Positions 43,799 to 54,513 of a DNA stretch of 64,000 bases are shown here, piece by piece. The DNA is from Acidaminobacter hydrogenoformans DSM 2784. Its GTDB lineage: Bacteria; Bacillota; Clostridia; Peptostreptococcales; Acidaminobacteraceae. The translations under genes were made by a program, and so were the position numbers. Location of the stretch: the NCBI RefSeq assembly GCF_900103005.1, contig NZ_FMWL01000002.1, positions 1 to 64,000 on the forward strand, in the 5' to 3' direction. Position 1 is the first letter of the stretch. The number at the start of each line of letters is the position of its first letter. The notes beneath the pieces are model-generated. The model saw nothing but the letters and a program-made list of their open reading frames with translations, had not been told where the DNA came from and made no database searches.

Positions 43799-44071
43799 CT
43801 AAGTAGAGACAGATTTAGCCTGAACTATCAACCGAATAGCGGTGCGCTCTTCCCCATCAATTTCGATATCCGCAAAAGCAGGGATAAAGACAATATCAAC
43901 GCCACTTGGAGCTAAAAACCCTCTGGCGATAGCGATTGCCTTTACGGATTGATTGATAGCCGCAGCCCCGACAGCCTGCAATTCAACTGCGCCATGCTCC
44001 CTGAATACACCGGCTAATGCGCCGGCAACGGCGTTTGGACTGGATTTGCCCGATACTTTGAGAACCTCCAT
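43799..44071 (-). CDS. spoVS: Stage V sporulation protein S, copy 2
   Basis: A 90-residue paralogue starting MEVLKVSGKSSPNAVAGALA after AAAGGAGG. Compared with copy 1 it has a slightly longer C-end (QAKSVST). It lies downstream of rny, the common clostridial rny-spoVS order, so this copy is likely the ancestral one. Confidence 0.93.
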   Translation of the reverse strand: MEVLKVSGKSSPNAVAGALAGVFREHGAVELQAVGAAAINQSVKAIAIARGFLAPSGVDIVFIPAFADIEIDGEERTAIRLIVQAKSVST

Positions 44072-44209
44072 AAATGTGCCTCCTTTGGTCACTGATAAAC
44101 ATTGACCCGACTGAAATTTTTGTACTTTAATTGGAAGTGAATTGCAAAGTAGAGCTGTTAAGTAGAATTATACCCATAAATTTATTTTATGAACATAACT
44201 TGGACAAAA

Positions 44210-44257
44210 AAGGCAAAAAAAAACATAAAATCCAACCCGAAGGTATGGATTTTATGT
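44210..44257 (-). terminator. Intrinsic terminator after rny
   Basis: CATAAAATCCA pairs with TGGATTTTATG, followed on the minus strand by a run of eight T. It separates rny from the spoVS genes. Confidence 0.85.
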
Positions 44258-44286
44258 GATGTTCAAAGTCAATTTCCAGTGCCTGA

Positions 44287-45837
44287 CTATTTTGCGTAGT
44301 CGACGGCTCTGGTCTCCCGAATTACGCTGACCTTGATTTGGCCCGGGTAATCGAGTTCGTTTTCAATGCGTTTGCGAAGGTCCTTCGCGAGCAGGACGAG
44401 ATCATCATCCGTGATGCGCTCAGGGAGTACCATGACGCGTATTTCACGACCGGCTTGGATCGCAAACGACTTTTCAATACCTTCATAGGAATTCGCGATA
44501 CCTTCAAGCGCTTCGAGGCGTTTGATGTAGGTTTCGAGGGTTTCCCTTCTGGCACCTGGTCTTGCGGCACTGATGGCATCCGCTGCAGTGACGAGGACAG
44601 CCTCAACAGTTTGAGGCTCATAGTCGCCATGATGCGTGCTCATTGCGTGAATAACTTCGTTGGATTCACGGTATTTCTTAAGAAGGTTCATACCAATCTC
44701 AATATGGGTACCTTCCATTTCATGGTCAATCGCTTTGCCAATATCATGCAGGAGACCTGCGCGCTTGGCAATTCTGACGTCTGTTCCCAGCTCCGCCGCC
44801 ATAATGCCGGAGAGATAGGAGACCTCAATAGAGTGACGAAGGACGTTCTGGCCATAGCTTGTGCGATAGCGCAAACGGCCGAGAAGCCTGATCAGCTCAG
44901 GGTGGAGATTGTGTACACCAGCGTCAAAGCAAGCGTTCTCACCGGCTTCTTTGATGGTCTGATCGATTTCTTTTCTCGCTTTGTCGACCATCTCTTCAAT
45001 TCTCGCAGGATGAATCCGGCCATCAACGATCAGCTTTTCGAGCGCGACGCGGGCAATTTCCCTTCGAATAGGATCAAAAGATGATAGAATAACTGCTTCT
45101 GGTGTGTCGTCAATGATTAGATCGACACCCGTCAATGTTTCAAGTGCACGAATATTTCGACCTTCCCGACCGATGATTCGGCCTTTCATTTCATCATTCG
45201 GCAGTGCCACGACTGAGACAGTCGATTCAGCCACATAGTCCGCAGCGCATTTCTGAATAGCGTAGGCAATAATTTCCTTAGCCTTCTTGCCGCCTTCTTC
45301 TTTGGCTTTCGACTCAATGTCCTTGATCATAACGACTGCGTCGTGCTTGACTTCTTTTTCGATGTCGCTGAGGAGGTGGCTTTTCGCCTCTTCCACAGTC
45401 AGCCCTGAAATGCGTTCCAATTCCTGAACCTGGGACTCATAGAGCTTTTCGACCTCTGTTTGCTTGACTTCCACGTCTTTGATTTTTCGATTTAAGTTTT
45501 CATCTTTCTTCTCGAGATTTTCAGACTTTTTGTCCAGCGTTTCTTCCTTCTGCAATACGCGCTTTTCCATGCGCTGCAGCTCAGCACGCCGTTCTTTGGT
45601 CTCTTTTTCGAGCTCATTGCGCAATTGATGTACTTCTTCTTTCGCTTCGATCAATTTTTCCTTTTTTAACCCTTCAGCGTTCTTTTCAGCTTCGAGAACG
45701 ATTTCCTGCGCTCTGAATTCAGCAGAGCCTATCAGCTTTTCCGCAGTTCTCTTTCGAAGTGTCATGCCTATGAGAATGCCTATGGGGATCATAGCGATAA
45801 TGGCAATGATATAGTAGATCTCTTTAATCGTGTTCAC
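44287..45837 (-). CDS. rny: Ribonuclease Y
   Basis: A 516-residue membrane-anchored endonuclease that starts mRNA decay. An N-terminal helix ([16 protein letters not shown]) is followed by a long coiled coil (about 35-190), a KH domain ([17 protein letters not shown]) and an HD domain ([12 protein letters not shown]). The start is uncertain: the GTG at 45837 is part of the GGGAGGTG ribosome site, and the next codon at proper spacing is an ATT at 45828. Confidence 0.93.
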   Translation of the reverse strand: MNTIKEIYYIIAIIAMIPIGILIGMTLRKRTAEKLIGSAEFRAQEIVLEAEKNAEGLKKEKLIEAKEEVHQLRNELEKETKERRAELQRMEKRVLQKEETLDKKSENLEKKDENLNRKIKDVEVKQTEVEKLYESQVQELERISGLTVEEAKSHLLSDIEKEVKHDAVVMIKDIESKAKEEGGKKAKEIIAYAIQKCAADYVAESTVSVVALPNDEMKGRIIGREGRNIRALETLTGVDLIIDDTPEAVILSSFDPIRREIARVALEKLIVDGRIHPARIEEMVDKARKEIDQTIKEAGENACFDAGVHNLHPELIRLLGRLRYRTSYGQNVLRHSIEVSYLSGIMAAELGTDVRIAKRAGLLHDIGKAIDHEMEGTHIEIGMNLLKKYRESNEVIHAMSTHHGDYEPQTVEAVLVTAADAISAARPGARRETLETYIKRLEALEGIANSYEGIEKSFAIQAGREIRVMVLPERITDDDLVLLAKDLRKRIENELDYPGQIKVSVIRETRAVDYAK

Positions 45838-45853
45838 CTCCCTTTGAAACGTT

Positions 45854-45918
45854 ATGAGACCAGCGCAGAAAGAGCACTGATCTCATACAATTGTATATCT
45901 TTTGATTTATGCTGTCAA
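45854..45918 (-). promoter_or_regulatory. rny promoter and 5' leader hairpin
   Basis: Minus-strand TTGACA (45918-45913) and TACAAT (45895-45890) are exactly 17 bases apart, a near-consensus promoter. The transcript start would run directly into a 10-bp hairpin (ATGAGATCAG with CTGGTCTCAT, 45886-45854). A hairpin at the very 5' end can protect an mRNA from decay, which would be notable for the mRNA of RNase Y itself. Confidence 0.7.
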
Positions 45919-45982
45919 GAAAGGTAAACTGCTAAAACGCTTGATTTTAGACGTTTCAAGACAATTAATTAGTATATTTGAA

Positions 45983-47059
45983 TTATTGGTCAAGGTCTGC
46001 TTCTGAACCGGACCCTTCCGAGTCTGCAGCTTCAGGCATATCCACTGTAGGCAGCTCCGTCATCATAAAATGGGCGCGCACCTTTTGATCGATCTCCTCC
46101 ATCAAAGTGGGATTTTCAATAAAGAGTTTCTTGACGTTTTCACGGCCTTGTCCAAGCCTTTCACCCTCATAGCTGAACCATGCGCCGGCTTTGTTGACTA
46201 TACCAGCGGTAACGGCGACATCCAGGACACTGCCTTCCTTGGAAATACCTGTGCCATACATGATATCAAACTCAGCCTGCTTGAACGGGGGTGCCACTTT
46301 GTTCTTGACAACCTTGACCCGCGTCCGGTTGCCGACCACTTCGTTATCCTGTTTTATAGAGTCAATTCTTCTGACATCAAGGCGTACAGATGCATAGAAT
46401 TTCAGGGCATTACCGCCCGTAGTCGTCTCCGGGTTGCCAAACATAACGCCAATCTTCATGCGCAGCTGATTGATGAAAATGACACTTGTATGAGATTTGC
46501 TTATAATCCCAGTCAGCTTTCTCAGTGCCTGGGACATGAGACGGGCTTGAAGGCCCATATGGCTGTCCCCCATCTCCCCGCTGATTTCAGCCTTTGGTAC
46601 GAGGGCTGCGACCGAGTCGACAACTATAACATCCACTGCGCCGCTTCGAACCAGGGCATCCACAATCTCAAGGGCCTGCTCACCAGTATCCGGCTGTGAC
46701 AAAATGAGGTTATCCGTGTCAACGCCAATTTTTTTAGCGTAGACTGGGTCCAGAGCATGCTCTGCATCTATAAACGCCGCTATTCCGCCTCTTTTTTGAG
46801 CTTCTGCCAGAATGTGAAGTGATACCGTAGTCTTACCTGAGGATTCAGGTCCGTAGATTTCAATAATCCTGCCTTTTGGAATTCCGCCTATGCCGAGGGC
46901 AATGTCCAGCTCCAGGGCCCCGGTTGGAATACTCTCAATATTAGTTCTTGCGCTGTCATCACCTAAGCGCATGATTGAGCCCTTACCGAATTGCTTTTCA
47001 ATTTGACTCAATACATTGTCGAGCGCTTTTAACCGATCTTTGTTGTCGGGCATCGCCAT
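45983..47059 (-). CDS. recA: Recombinase RecA
   Basis: A 358-residue strand-exchange ATPase and LexA co-protease. The Walker A is [17 protein letters not shown]-type loop-2 region is [16 protein letters not shown], and the C-tail is acidic. Two ATGs (47059 and 47053) are possible starts. A LexA box overlaps the transcription start region. Confidence 0.97.
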   Translation of the reverse strand: MAMPDNKDRLKALDNVLSQIEKQFGKGSIMRLGDDSARTNIESIPTGALELDIALGIGGIPKGRIIEIYGPESSGKTTVSLHILAEAQKRGGIAAFIDAEHALDPVYAKKIGVDTDNLILSQPDTGEQALEIVDALVRSGAVDVIVVDSVAALVPKAEISGEMGDSHMGLQARLMSQALRKLTGIISKSHTSVIFINQLRMKIGVMFGNPETTTGGNALKFYASVRLDVRRIDSIKQDNEVVGNRTRVKVVKNKVAPPFKQAEFDIMYGTGISKEGSVLDVAVTAGIVNKAGAWFSYEGERLGQGRENVKKLFIENPTLMEEIDQKVRAHFMMTELPTVDMPEAADSEGSGSEADLDQ

Positions 47060-47080
47060 AGAAAGTGCACCATCCTTTCA

Positions 47081-47131
47081 ATAAGAACAAATGTTCTTAT
47101 TTAATTATACTCGATTTGAAACCAATGTCAA
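47081..47131 (-). promoter_or_regulatory. recA promoter with perfect LexA palindrome
   Basis: Minus-strand TTGACA (47131-47126) and TATAAT (47109-47104) are 16 bases apart. Positions 47081-47100 are a perfect 20-base palindrome with the core AGAACAAATGTTCT. This gives the local LexA consensus, and the boxes at lexA match it. Confidence 0.85.
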
Positions 47132-47139
47132 CGGTCTTT

Positions 47140-48387
47140 CTAAAACGTTTCCACCTTCAACCACTGAATCGCCTCATAAAACGCCTTCATTGCCGACCCC
47201 ATTCTGACACGTTCGCGGTTACCTGTAAAAATTTGTTTAAAGGTTCTGTGCTCTCCAGAGTTTGCGTTGTAAAGATCCATATAAACCAAGCCTACGGGCT
47301 TTTCAGGCGAGCCGCCCTCCGGTCCCGCAATGCCGGTTACCGCAATGGAAAGTGCAGCACCACTGATCTTGGCAATGCCTTCTGACATAGCCTTCGCAGT
47401 TTCTTCAGAAACAGCGCCAAAGGTTTCCAAAGTTTCTGCAGGGACACCCAGGACTGAGGTTTTTATAGCGTTGTCGTAAGCGACGACACTGACCCCAAAC
47501 ACCTCTGAGACGCCAGAATGGGCAACGAGCATGTCCGCCATCATCCCGCCGGTACAGGATTCAGCCAGCGCAAGCTTAAGACCCTTGTCGCGAAGGTGGT
47601 CGAAAAGAACCTCGGAGAGCTCCGCGTCGCGCTCCGCGTAAATATAGTCGCCAATACGGCGGCGGATTTCCTCGACCACCGGTTCAAGAAGTTTGAGGTT
47701 TTCAGCCTCACTGGCGCCGGAAGCGGTTATCCGCAGCAGCACTTCGCCGGTCTTGGCATAAGTTGCGAGGGTTGGATTCGTCTGCCCGGAGAACAAGTCC
47801 GAAAGCTTGTCCTCCGTCGAGGATTCCCCCAGACCAAAGATCTTGAAATAGCGGCTCGTTAAAACCTGTGAAACCCGCTGACGCAGCCATGGCATCACTT
47901 GATTTTCAAACATTGGGCGCAGCTCTCTTGGAGGACCCGGCAGCAGAACAGCAATTTTTCCGTCCTTTTCGAGAATGAACCCCGTCGCTGTACCGTTTTC
48001 ATTCCAGAGAATCTCCGCGCCCTCAGGCACATAGCACTGACGGAGATTGTTCGATGTCATAGGGCGGCCAAAGCCCCTGAAGCGCTCTTCAATATCCGCG
48101 CGAATCTCCTCCGAAAAATAAAGCGGCACGCCAAACCACTCTGCAAAGACCTCTTTTGTCAGATCATCTTCTGTGGGGCCAAGCCCGCCCGTGGCAATAA
48201 TCAGGTCTGATGCTTCGTAATAGTAGCCAATCATTTCCCCAAGCCGTGTGGTATTATCCCCGACAACCGCATGATACAAAACACCAACGCCAATTTCATG
48301 AAGCTTTTGTGACAAATAATAACTGTGGGTATTCAGCGTCGAGCCAACCAGCAGCTCAGTCCCTACATTAAGTATAGTCGCTTTCAT
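47140..48387 (-). CDS. cinA: CinA: competence/damage-inducible protein with NMN deamidase domain
   Basis: A 415-residue two-domain protein. Residues 1-170 are molybdopterin-binding-like (ILNVGTELLVGSTLNTHSYYLS, TGGLGPTEDD). Residues about 250-410 are a PncC nicotinamide-nucleotide amidohydrolase (AESCTGGMMADML, AVTGIAGPEGGSPEKPVG). It follows pgsA and precedes recA, the conserved Firmicute order. Confidence 0.95.
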   Translation of the reverse strand: MKATILNVGTELLVGSTLNTHSYYLSQKLHEIGVGVLYHAVVGDNTTRLGEMIGYYYEASDLIIATGGLGPTEDDLTKEVFAEWFGVPLYFSEEIRADIEERFRGFGRPMTSNNLRQCYVPEGAEILWNENGTATGFILEKDGKIAVLLPGPPRELRPMFENQVMPWLRQRVSQVLTSRYFKIFGLGESSTEDKLSDLFSGQTNPTLATYAKTGEVLLRITASGASEAENLKLLEPVVEEIRRRIGDYIYAERDAELSEVLFDHLRDKGLKLALAESCTGGMMADMLVAHSGVSEVFGVSVVAYDNAIKTSVLGVPAETLETFGAVSEETAKAMSEGIAKISGAALSIAVTGIAGPEGGSPEKPVGLVYMDLYNANSGEHRTFKQIFTGNRERVRMGSAMKAFYEAIQWLKVETF

Positions 48388-48405
48388 AACGATTTCCCCC
48401 TAAGC

Positions 48406-48942
48406 CTATTTGAGAGCGGCGCGATTTTTGTAAATATAGTCGTATCCGGAAATCAGCGTCAGTCCCGCCGCCAGGATCATGAGCAAATCCGCTACAGGCC
48501 AGCCCATAGCCTCAAAAGGCCAATTATTAAAGAGAATTAAAATGATGGCGATCATCTGAACATTGGTCTTGACCTTGCCCCACCAGCTAGCCGCTATAAC
48601 GATTCCCTCGCTGGCTGCAATGGCCCTGAATATACTGACAATAAACTCACGGGCTATAATAATCATGACAATCCATGCAGAGACTTCGCCCAGCTGGACA
48701 AAGCATAAGAGCGCGGCAGTAACCAGCAGCTTGTCTGCCAGCGGATCCATAAACTTTCCAAAATTCGTGATCAAGTTGAGCCGGCGAGCCAGATAACCGT
48801 CCACAAAATCCGTCAGGGAGGCAAAGATAAAAATCCCGGCGGCAATCCAGCGTCCGTTTGGCATATCACCCAGCAAGAAGAACATGAATACCGGGATCAG
48901 CACCATTCTCAGTATGGTCAGTTGATTGGCAATATTCATCAT
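48406..48942 (-). CDS. pgsA: CDP-diacylglycerol-glycerol-3-phosphate 3-phosphatidyltransferase
   Basis: A 178-residue membrane enzyme of phosphatidylglycerol synthesis. The CDP-alcohol motif D-G-AR-G-D-D is complete in DFVDGYLARRLNLITNFGKFMDPLAD. It overlaps the rimO end by four bases. Confidence 0.95.
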   Translation of the reverse strand: MMNIANQLTILRMVLIPVFMFFLLGDMPNGRWIAAGIFIFASLTDFVDGYLARRLNLITNFGKFMDPLADKLLVTAALLCFVQLGEVSAWIVMIIIAREFIVSIFRAIAASEGIVIAASWWGKVKTNVQMIAIILILFNNWPFEAMGWPVADLLMILAAGLTLISGYDYIYKNRAALK

Positions 48943-50285
48943 AGGATCAGATCTCCAATCAGATCATATTCCATGGCATCTGCAATGCGAACCTGAACAT
49001 AGGTGCCAATTTCAAGGTCCACCTCAGCATCAGTGGGTACATTGACATAGACGACGCCGTCGATCTCCGGGGCATCATATTGGGTGCGCCCAATATAGAC
49101 GTCCTCGTCCTCCACCGCTTCTTCGATCAGAACTTCCAGTGTCAGCCCCACCTTGTTTGCCATCAGTTCTGAAGAGATACCCATTTGAATTTCCATGATC
49201 CGGTCCCGGCGCTCCAGTTTGAGTTCATCCTCAAGCTGCTGAGGCAAAAGTGCCGCAGGTGTATCCTCCTCCTGGGAATACGGAAAGACTCCGAGCTTAT
49301 CAAAGCTCGCCCATTTTACAAAGTCAGCCAACGCTTCGAACTCTGCTTCCGTCTCACCTGGAAAGCCTACAATCATGGTTGTGCGGATCGCAATATCAGG
49401 AATTCTGGCCCTCAGCTTTTCGATCAAAGACCGGATTGCCTCGCCTGACGTCCTGCGGTTCATCCTTTTCAAAATATTGTCGTCAATGTGCTGTACAGGC
49501 ATGTCAATGTAATGCGCGACCTTTTCACAGCTGGCAATGGCTTCAATCAGCTCGTCATTGATGATGTCCGGGTAACAGTACTGAAGCCTGATCCAGCGCA
49601 GTCCCTCAATTTCGTTGAGCGCATACAGCAGGTCAGCAAGCCTGTATCTCAGATAGCGGTCAATGCCATAACGGGTTATGTCCTGAGCTATGATGATCAG
49701 CTCCGTAACCCCATCCGCCACAAGTGCCCGGGCCTCCGTCAAAATATCCTCAAAGACACGGCTCCTATAGCGCCCCCTAAGCTTTGGAATAATACAATAG
49801 GTGCACATATTGTCACACCCCTCCGCGATCTTCAGGTAGGCCTGATGCTTTGGCGTCAGCATGATCCGCGGCAGCGCTTCAGAAAATTCCTTATCAATGC
49901 TCGCCATTTCCACAACGGTACCCTGAGATTTTAAGACCCTGTCAATGACCGGGATTAAAGTATCGAAACTGCCGGTTCCCACCAGAGCGTCGATTTCAGG
50001 AATTTCCAGACGGAGCTCCTCAGCGTAGCGCTGGGCCAGGCACCCTGTCACCACCAGCATTTTACAGCGCCCCGTTGTCTTGTACTGCGCCATCTCCAAA
50101 ATAGTATCCACAGATTCAGCTTTGGCACTTTCAATAAAGCCGCAAGTATTGACGACTATGACCTCGGCGTGCTCAGGGTCCCCCGTGAGCAAATAGCGTT
50201 GCTGGTCCAGCAGGCCAATCATAATTTCGGAATCCACTTGATTTTTAGCACAGCCAAGGGTTTCTACATAAACTCGATAATCCAT
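48939..50285 (-). CDS. rimO: Ribosomal protein S12 methylthiotransferase
   Basis: A 448-residue radical-SAM enzyme, paralogue of MiaB at 24817, that methylthiolates an aspartate of S12. The N-terminal cysteines are in TLGCAKNQVDSE, NTCGFIESAK and TGCLAQRY; the radical-SAM motif is CDNMCTYC. The short N-terminal motif TLGCAKN distinguishes RimO from MiaB. A TRAM domain ends the protein. Confidence 0.95.
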   Translation of the reverse strand: MDYRVYVETLGCAKNQVDSEIMIGLLDQQRYLLTGDPEHAEVIVVNTCGFIESAKAESVDTILEMAQYKTTGRCKMLVVTGCLAQRYAEELRLEIPEIDALVGTGSFDTLIPVIDRVLKSQGTVVEMASIDKEFSEALPRIMLTPKHQAYLKIAEGCDNMCTYCIIPKLRGRYRSRVFEDILTEARALVADGVTELIIIAQDITRYGIDRYLRYRLADLLYALNEIEGLRWIRLQYCYPDIINDELIEAIASCEKVAHYIDMPVQHIDDNILKRMNRRTSGEAIRSLIEKLRARIPDIAIRTTMIVGFPGETEAEFEALADFVKWASFDKLGVFPYSQEEDTPAALLPQQLEDELKLERRDRIMEIQMGISSELMANKVGLTLEVLIEEAVEDEDVYIGRTQYDAPEIDGVVYVNVPTDAEVDLEIGTYVQVRIADAMEYDLIGDLIL

Positions 50286-50377
50286 GAGCGTTGTCTGCTC
50301 CTTCCACGATATTCCATATGGTATATTTTGTCAATACTCATCCAAAAGAAAATTTTTGGTCTTAGTTTCATTATAAT

Positions 50378-50412
50378 GACCATCGGCTTCCTAAAGTGCT
50401 TTGCCGATGGTC
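50378..50412. repeat. Inverted pair of the dispersed 10-mer between ftsK and rimO
   Basis: GACCATCGGC (50378-50387) and GCCGATGGTC (50403-50412) form a perfect 10-bp stem with a 15-base loop. It lies just after the ftsK stop direction and upstream of the rimO gene in the minus-strand operon, and has no T-run. Confidence 0.75.
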
Positions 50413-50433
50413 AGTTTACCAACTTTATCACCT

Positions 50434-53013
50434 TCACGACTTATTTCGCCATTCTTCGAACTGCGCCCTGTCAATCAGCACTTCTCGTGGTTTGCTGCCC
50501 ATACTTTGACCCACAATCCCCCGCTCCTCCATCTGATCCACCAATCTCGCGGCCCGGTTATACCCCAGCCTGAATTTGCGCTGCAGCATGGAAATCGAAG
50601 CCTGCTGGGTATCCACAACCAGCTCAATGGCGTCCATGAGGTGTTCGTCTGCTTCCCCATAGCCGTCCTCAGAGGTATCCTGATCGAGAATTTCAGTCTT
50701 GTATTCTACATCTTCCACTTGATTCTTGATGAAGTCGACAATTTTTTCGACCTCCTCATCTGAAACAAAAGCGCCTTGAATTCGGATGGCTTTATTGGCA
50801 CCTACCGGATGGAACAGCATGTCGCCCCTTCCCAGCAGCTTCTCGGCCCCTGAGCCATCAAGAATAGTCCTGGAGTCCACTTGGGAGGATACCGCAAAGG
50901 CAATACGGGATGGTATATTGGCCTTGATCAGACCAGTAATAACATCCACCGACGGCCGCTGGGTCGCAACAATCAAGTGAATGCCCGCCGCCCTGGCCAT
51001 CTGAGCCAGACGGCAGATGGCGTCTTCAACTTGATTGGGCGCAACCATCATCAAATCCGCCAGCTCGTCAATAATGACGACTATGTATGGCATAGGCGCC
51101 ATATCAGGGTTTTCCTTAGCTTTTTTCTGATAGGACTTGATTTCTTTGACGCCCGTATCCGCAAAGAGCTTGTACCGGTTGGTCATTTCCTGCACGGCCC
51201 AGTTCAGGGCAATAGAAGCTTTCTTAGGGTCCGTCACCACGGGAAGGATCAGGTGTGGTATACCATTATAATGACTCAGTTCAACGACTTTAGGGTCAAT
51301 CATCAGGAGTTTGACGTCCTCCGGTGTCGCATGATAGAGAATGGACTGAATCATGGTATTGATACAGACGCTCTTTCCTGAGCCCGTCGCGCCAGCCACC
51401 AGGAGATGGGGCATCTTGGCCAGGTCGCCTATGACGACACGGCCCGTTATGTCTTTTCCAAGTCCTATAGACAGCTTGGATTCAGCTTTCTTGTATTCCT
51501 GGGATTCCAGGATCTCACGGAAGGATACCATGGTGGTGTCCTTGTTCGGAATTTCAATGCCTATGGCGCTTTTGCCGGGAATTGGCGCAATGATCCGGAC
51601 TTGGGAAGCCGCTAAAGCCAGCGCAATATCATCACTTAAAGCATTGACTTTGCTGACTTTGACCCCTGGACTCAGAGACATTTCATACATGGTGATTGCC
51701 GGCCCTTTGCTGACTTCAATAACCTTTGCCTCGACACCAAAATTCATGAGGGTGCTCTCAAGCCGCTTGGCGTTTTCAATGATTTCACTGCGATTGCCCG
51801 CCACTTTGGCCTGAGCGGGCGACAGAAGAGACAGCGGCGGCATTCTGTAAGGCTTTGGAGGCTTGACTTTCTTGACTTCAGCCTCTGCTGCAGAGGTCAT
51901 CGCCGCTGCCTCCAGCGGCGTCAAAGTTTCATTCTCGCCGGATTTTAAGGTGTCTGCTGCCTTTTGACTTGTTTTTTCTGCCTGGGAAGACTGCTGCTGG
52001 CCCACTGCGACTGACTTACCGGCATCATTTTGTCCGGACGCCTCAGGGAGCTCTGAATGGATAGTGATCTCACGGCCATGAAGGCCTTCGTTAAACGCCT
52101 CCATGATGTTTTGTTTCGAACCAGCCGCTACTTCAGAAAGCGCAGCCTTCAGCTCAGGTGTCAGTTCTTTTTTTTGCGTTTGAGGCTCTTGGACCGACTC
52201 CGGCTGACCGTCATTGAATTTTATCTGTTCCACCTCATCCAGCGCTTTGGCAGGCGCGTCCATCTCGAAATACAGATCAGAGTCGAACTTTCTAAAAGGT
52301 GTTTTTGCTGTTTTCAATTCGGACTCCAGTGAAAGGTCCAGGGCAGTGTTTAATTTTTCCGCCATAGGCCTTACAGCCTTTGCCGCCTGAACGGTTTGAT
52401 CTGCGACGCTGGTCGTGATGGACACATTAAAGGCCAGAACTGCTGCCATTATTGAAAAAAGTACACCCAGTACATAATAGCCAAATTTTCCAATCATTAG
52501 AATAAACAGCTCAGCGAGCAGCATACCGACCGAGCCGCCTCCTGTTCCAGTCAGGGCAGCGCCGTAAGCCATGCCCAGCCCTTTAACACTGAGGAGCTGA
52601 ACGCCCTCCTCCTCTGCGAAAAGATGGAGAAGGTCATGTGTACTGGCTGAAGTAAATATCAGAATTGCCATGTAGATGGAAACCAGCATCAGGTACCAGC
52701 GCAGGCGCTGGCCTTCAAGACGTTTACTGGTCGTAATGAGAACCGCGGCAAGAATCACATAAGGTACAACATAACCGGCATAGCCAAAAAGGCCCAGAAG
52801 CAAACCTTTGACCAGGTCTCCGAAGACCCCAATCCTGTCTGTGTGCAATGACATCACTACTATTAGTGTCAGTGCGATCCAGAAAAGCCGCTCGAGTTCA
52901 CGCTGAATCATTGGTTTTTCACTTTTGGAAGAAGTCTTTGAACGATTTTTTGCAGTTGCTTTGGATGGTGTCTTTTTCTTTGTCGTATTAGTCTTTGAGG
53001 GTGCTCTACCCAT
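50434..53013 (-). CDS. ftsK: DNA translocase FtsK/SpoIIIE
   Basis: An 859-residue hexameric DNA pump acting at the septum. Basic N-terminus, four membrane helices (about 38-190), a variable Glu/Ala/Ser linker (about 200-370), then the motor with Walker [12 protein letters not shown] and Walker [17 protein letters not shown]-terminal gamma winged helix ([26 protein letters not shown]) reads orientation sequences. Whether it acts in division or forespore translocation cannot be decided. Confidence 0.95.
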   Translation of the reverse strand: MGRAPSKTNTTKKKTPSKATAKNRSKTSSKSEKPMIQRELERLFWIALTLIVVMSLHTDRIGVFGDLVKGLLLGLFGYAGYVVPYVILAAVLITTSKRLEGQRLRWYLMLVSIYMAILIFTSASTHDLLHLFAEEEGVQLLSVKGLGMAYGAALTGTGGGSVGMLLAELFILMIGKFGYYVLGVLFSIMAAVLAFNVSITTSVADQTVQAAKAVRPMAEKLNTALDLSLESELKTAKTPFRKFDSDLYFEMDAPAKALDEVEQIKFNDGQPESVQEPQTQKKELTPELKAALSEVAAGSKQNIMEAFNEGLHGREITIHSELPEASGQNDAGKSVAVGQQQSSQAEKTSQKAADTLKSGENETLTPLEAAAMTSAAEAEVKKVKPPKPYRMPPLSLLSPAQAKVAGNRSEIIENAKRLESTLMNFGVEAKVIEVSKGPAITMYEMSLSPGVKVSKVNALSDDIALALAASQVRIIAPIPGKSAIGIEIPNKDTTMVSFREILESQEYKKAESKLSIGLGKDITGRVVIGDLAKMPHLLVAGATGSGKSVCINTMIQSILYHATPEDVKLLMIDPKVVELSHYNGIPHLILPVVTDPKKASIALNWAVQEMTNRYKLFADTGVKEIKSYQKKAKENPDMAPMPYIVVIIDELADLMMVAPNQVEDAICRLAQMARAAGIHLIVATQRPSVDVITGLIKANIPSRIAFAVSSQVDSRTILDGSGAEKLLGRGDMLFHPVGANKAIRIQGAFVSDEEVEKIVDFIKNQVEDVEYKTEILDQDTSEDGYGEADEHLMDAIELVVDTQQASISMLQRKFRLGYNRAARLVDQMEERGIVGQSMGSKPREVLIDRAQFEEWRNKS

Positions 53014-53069
53014 AGGACCACCTCACTTCCACCATTATAGCACATTTTAAATCCACCGCAGCGCACAAA

Positions 53070-53109
53070 GGCATCCGGCCTGCCACATTTACCGGACAGA
53101 CCGGATGCC
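53070..53109 (-). terminator. Hairpin between dapG and ftsK
   Basis: GGCATCCGG (53070-53078) pairs with CCGGATGCC (53101-53109) around a 22-base interior. No T-run is evident, so it may be only partly effective as a terminator. Confidence 0.5.
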
Positions 53110-53185
53110 CGTCTGAAGTCTACGCTCTTAATTGGAATCTTACTTTCACCGCTTACTTAGTCAGAAGTCAATTGAGCACAGCGGT

Positions 53186-54409
53186 CTACTCAGGATCCCG
53201 GCTGAGTCCAAACTCCGCATGAAGCGCATTGAGCGCTTTGCCAACTTCCTCAACATGCACGAGGCATGCAATCGTTGTATAGGAGTCGGAAGTCTGCAGT
53301 ATTTCCACACCCGCTTTGGAAAGCGACATAACAATTCGGCGCATGACGCCCGGGATGCCGTGAATCTTGTGTCCAACGAGGGTCAGCTTGGCGCAGCCCT
53401 GTGCGAACCTATGCTCTAGATTCAGGCGCTCGAGGATTTCAAGTACAGCCGGAAGTTTTGCTGTTTGAATGGTAAACACTTTCCGATCTTCAAAAAAGTT
53501 GATCATATCAATCGAAACTTTATTTTGCTCAAGGGATTCCAGGAAGATCGCATTTTCAGGGCTGGTCAGACTCATTGAAACAGTGACCTGAACAAGGCCT
53601 GTCTTGCTGGTGATCGCAGTGATCAAATCTCTGTCATCCTCAATGCCAAGCTTGGCAATGTAGGATTCCGGACCAATGACCGTTCCAGGGGCATCATTGA
53701 AAGTGTTTCTGACGATCAGTGTCTTTCCGGCACGTTTAACGACATCTATGGCTTTGTGATCCACGACCTTGGCACCATCCAGGGCAAGCTGGTAGCACTC
53801 TTCGTAACTGATCGCGTTGAGTACCCGCGCTTCTCCAACAATCCGCGGATCCGCCGTCATGATACCATCCACATCTGTGAAAATTTCTATGCTTTCTGCG
53901 TCAAGCGCAACGCCAACCACCGCCGCCGTTGTATCGCTGCCGCCCCGGCCAAGGGTTGTCAGCCAACCGGTTTCTGTGACACCCTGAAAGCCGGTAAGCA
54001 CAATAATCTTTCCATCTTCAAGAGGCCTGAGCATCTTTTCCTTTTCCACGCGGATGACACGGGCATCCCCAAAATGATCATCTGTAATCAAACCCGCTTG
54101 CTGCCCCGTCATGGAGATTGCAGAAGCGCCTAATTTTTCAATGGTATTGGCAATCAAAGCAGCGGAGATCATTTCACCGCAGGTCATTAGAAAATCCAAA
54201 TTACGCGGCTTGTAGTTCTCATTTTGAGCCTTAAAAAGTGAAATCAAGGTGTCCGTAGCATAAGGGTCGCCTGAACGGCCCATAGCTGAAACAACCACAA
54301 CGACATCATGGCCGTCTTCTTTGTGCCGGATTGCAGTTCTTGCGATCCGTTCCCGAGATTCCGGCGTTGTAACACTTGTGCCACCATACTTCAATATTCT
54401 GATGCTCAT
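53186..54409 (-). CDS. dapG: Aspartate kinase
   Basis: A 407-residue enzyme for the first step of lysine, threonine and methionine synthesis. KYGGTSVTTPESRERIA and the phosphate-binding GRGGSDTTAAVVGVALDA are conserved. Two ACT domains (about 265-400) bind the feedback effector; SMTSPENAIF-like and VGHKIHGIPGVMRRI segments mark them. The symbol follows the Bacillus locus; which amino acid inhibits it is not known. Confidence 0.9.
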   Translation of the reverse strand: MSIRILKYGGTSVTTPESRERIARTAIRHKEDGHDVVVVVSAMGRSGDPYATDTLISLFKAQNENYKPRNLDFLMTCGEMISAALIANTIEKLGASAISMTGQQAGLITDDHFGDARVIRVEKEKMLRPLEDGKIIVLTGFQGVTETGWLTTLGRGGSDTTAAVVGVALDAESIEIFTDVDGIMTADPRIVGEARVLNAISYEECYQLALDGAKVVDHKAIDVVKRAGKTLIVRNTFNDAPGTVIGPESYIAKLGIEDDRDLITAITSKTGLVQVTVSMSLTSPENAIFLESLEQNKVSIDMINFFEDRKVFTIQTAKLPAVLEILERLNLEHRFAQGCAKLTLVGHKIHGIPGVMRRIVMSLSKAGVEILQTSDSYTTIACLVHVEEVGKALNALHAEFGLSRDPE

Positions 54410-54513
54410 GCGCTATCACTCGCTTTACAATGTAATTTGCCTTATGTTATAGGCATGTATTTCCATTTATATATTGCAAAATCGCACACTTCTACACTTG
54501 CCTCTTTATCTTT

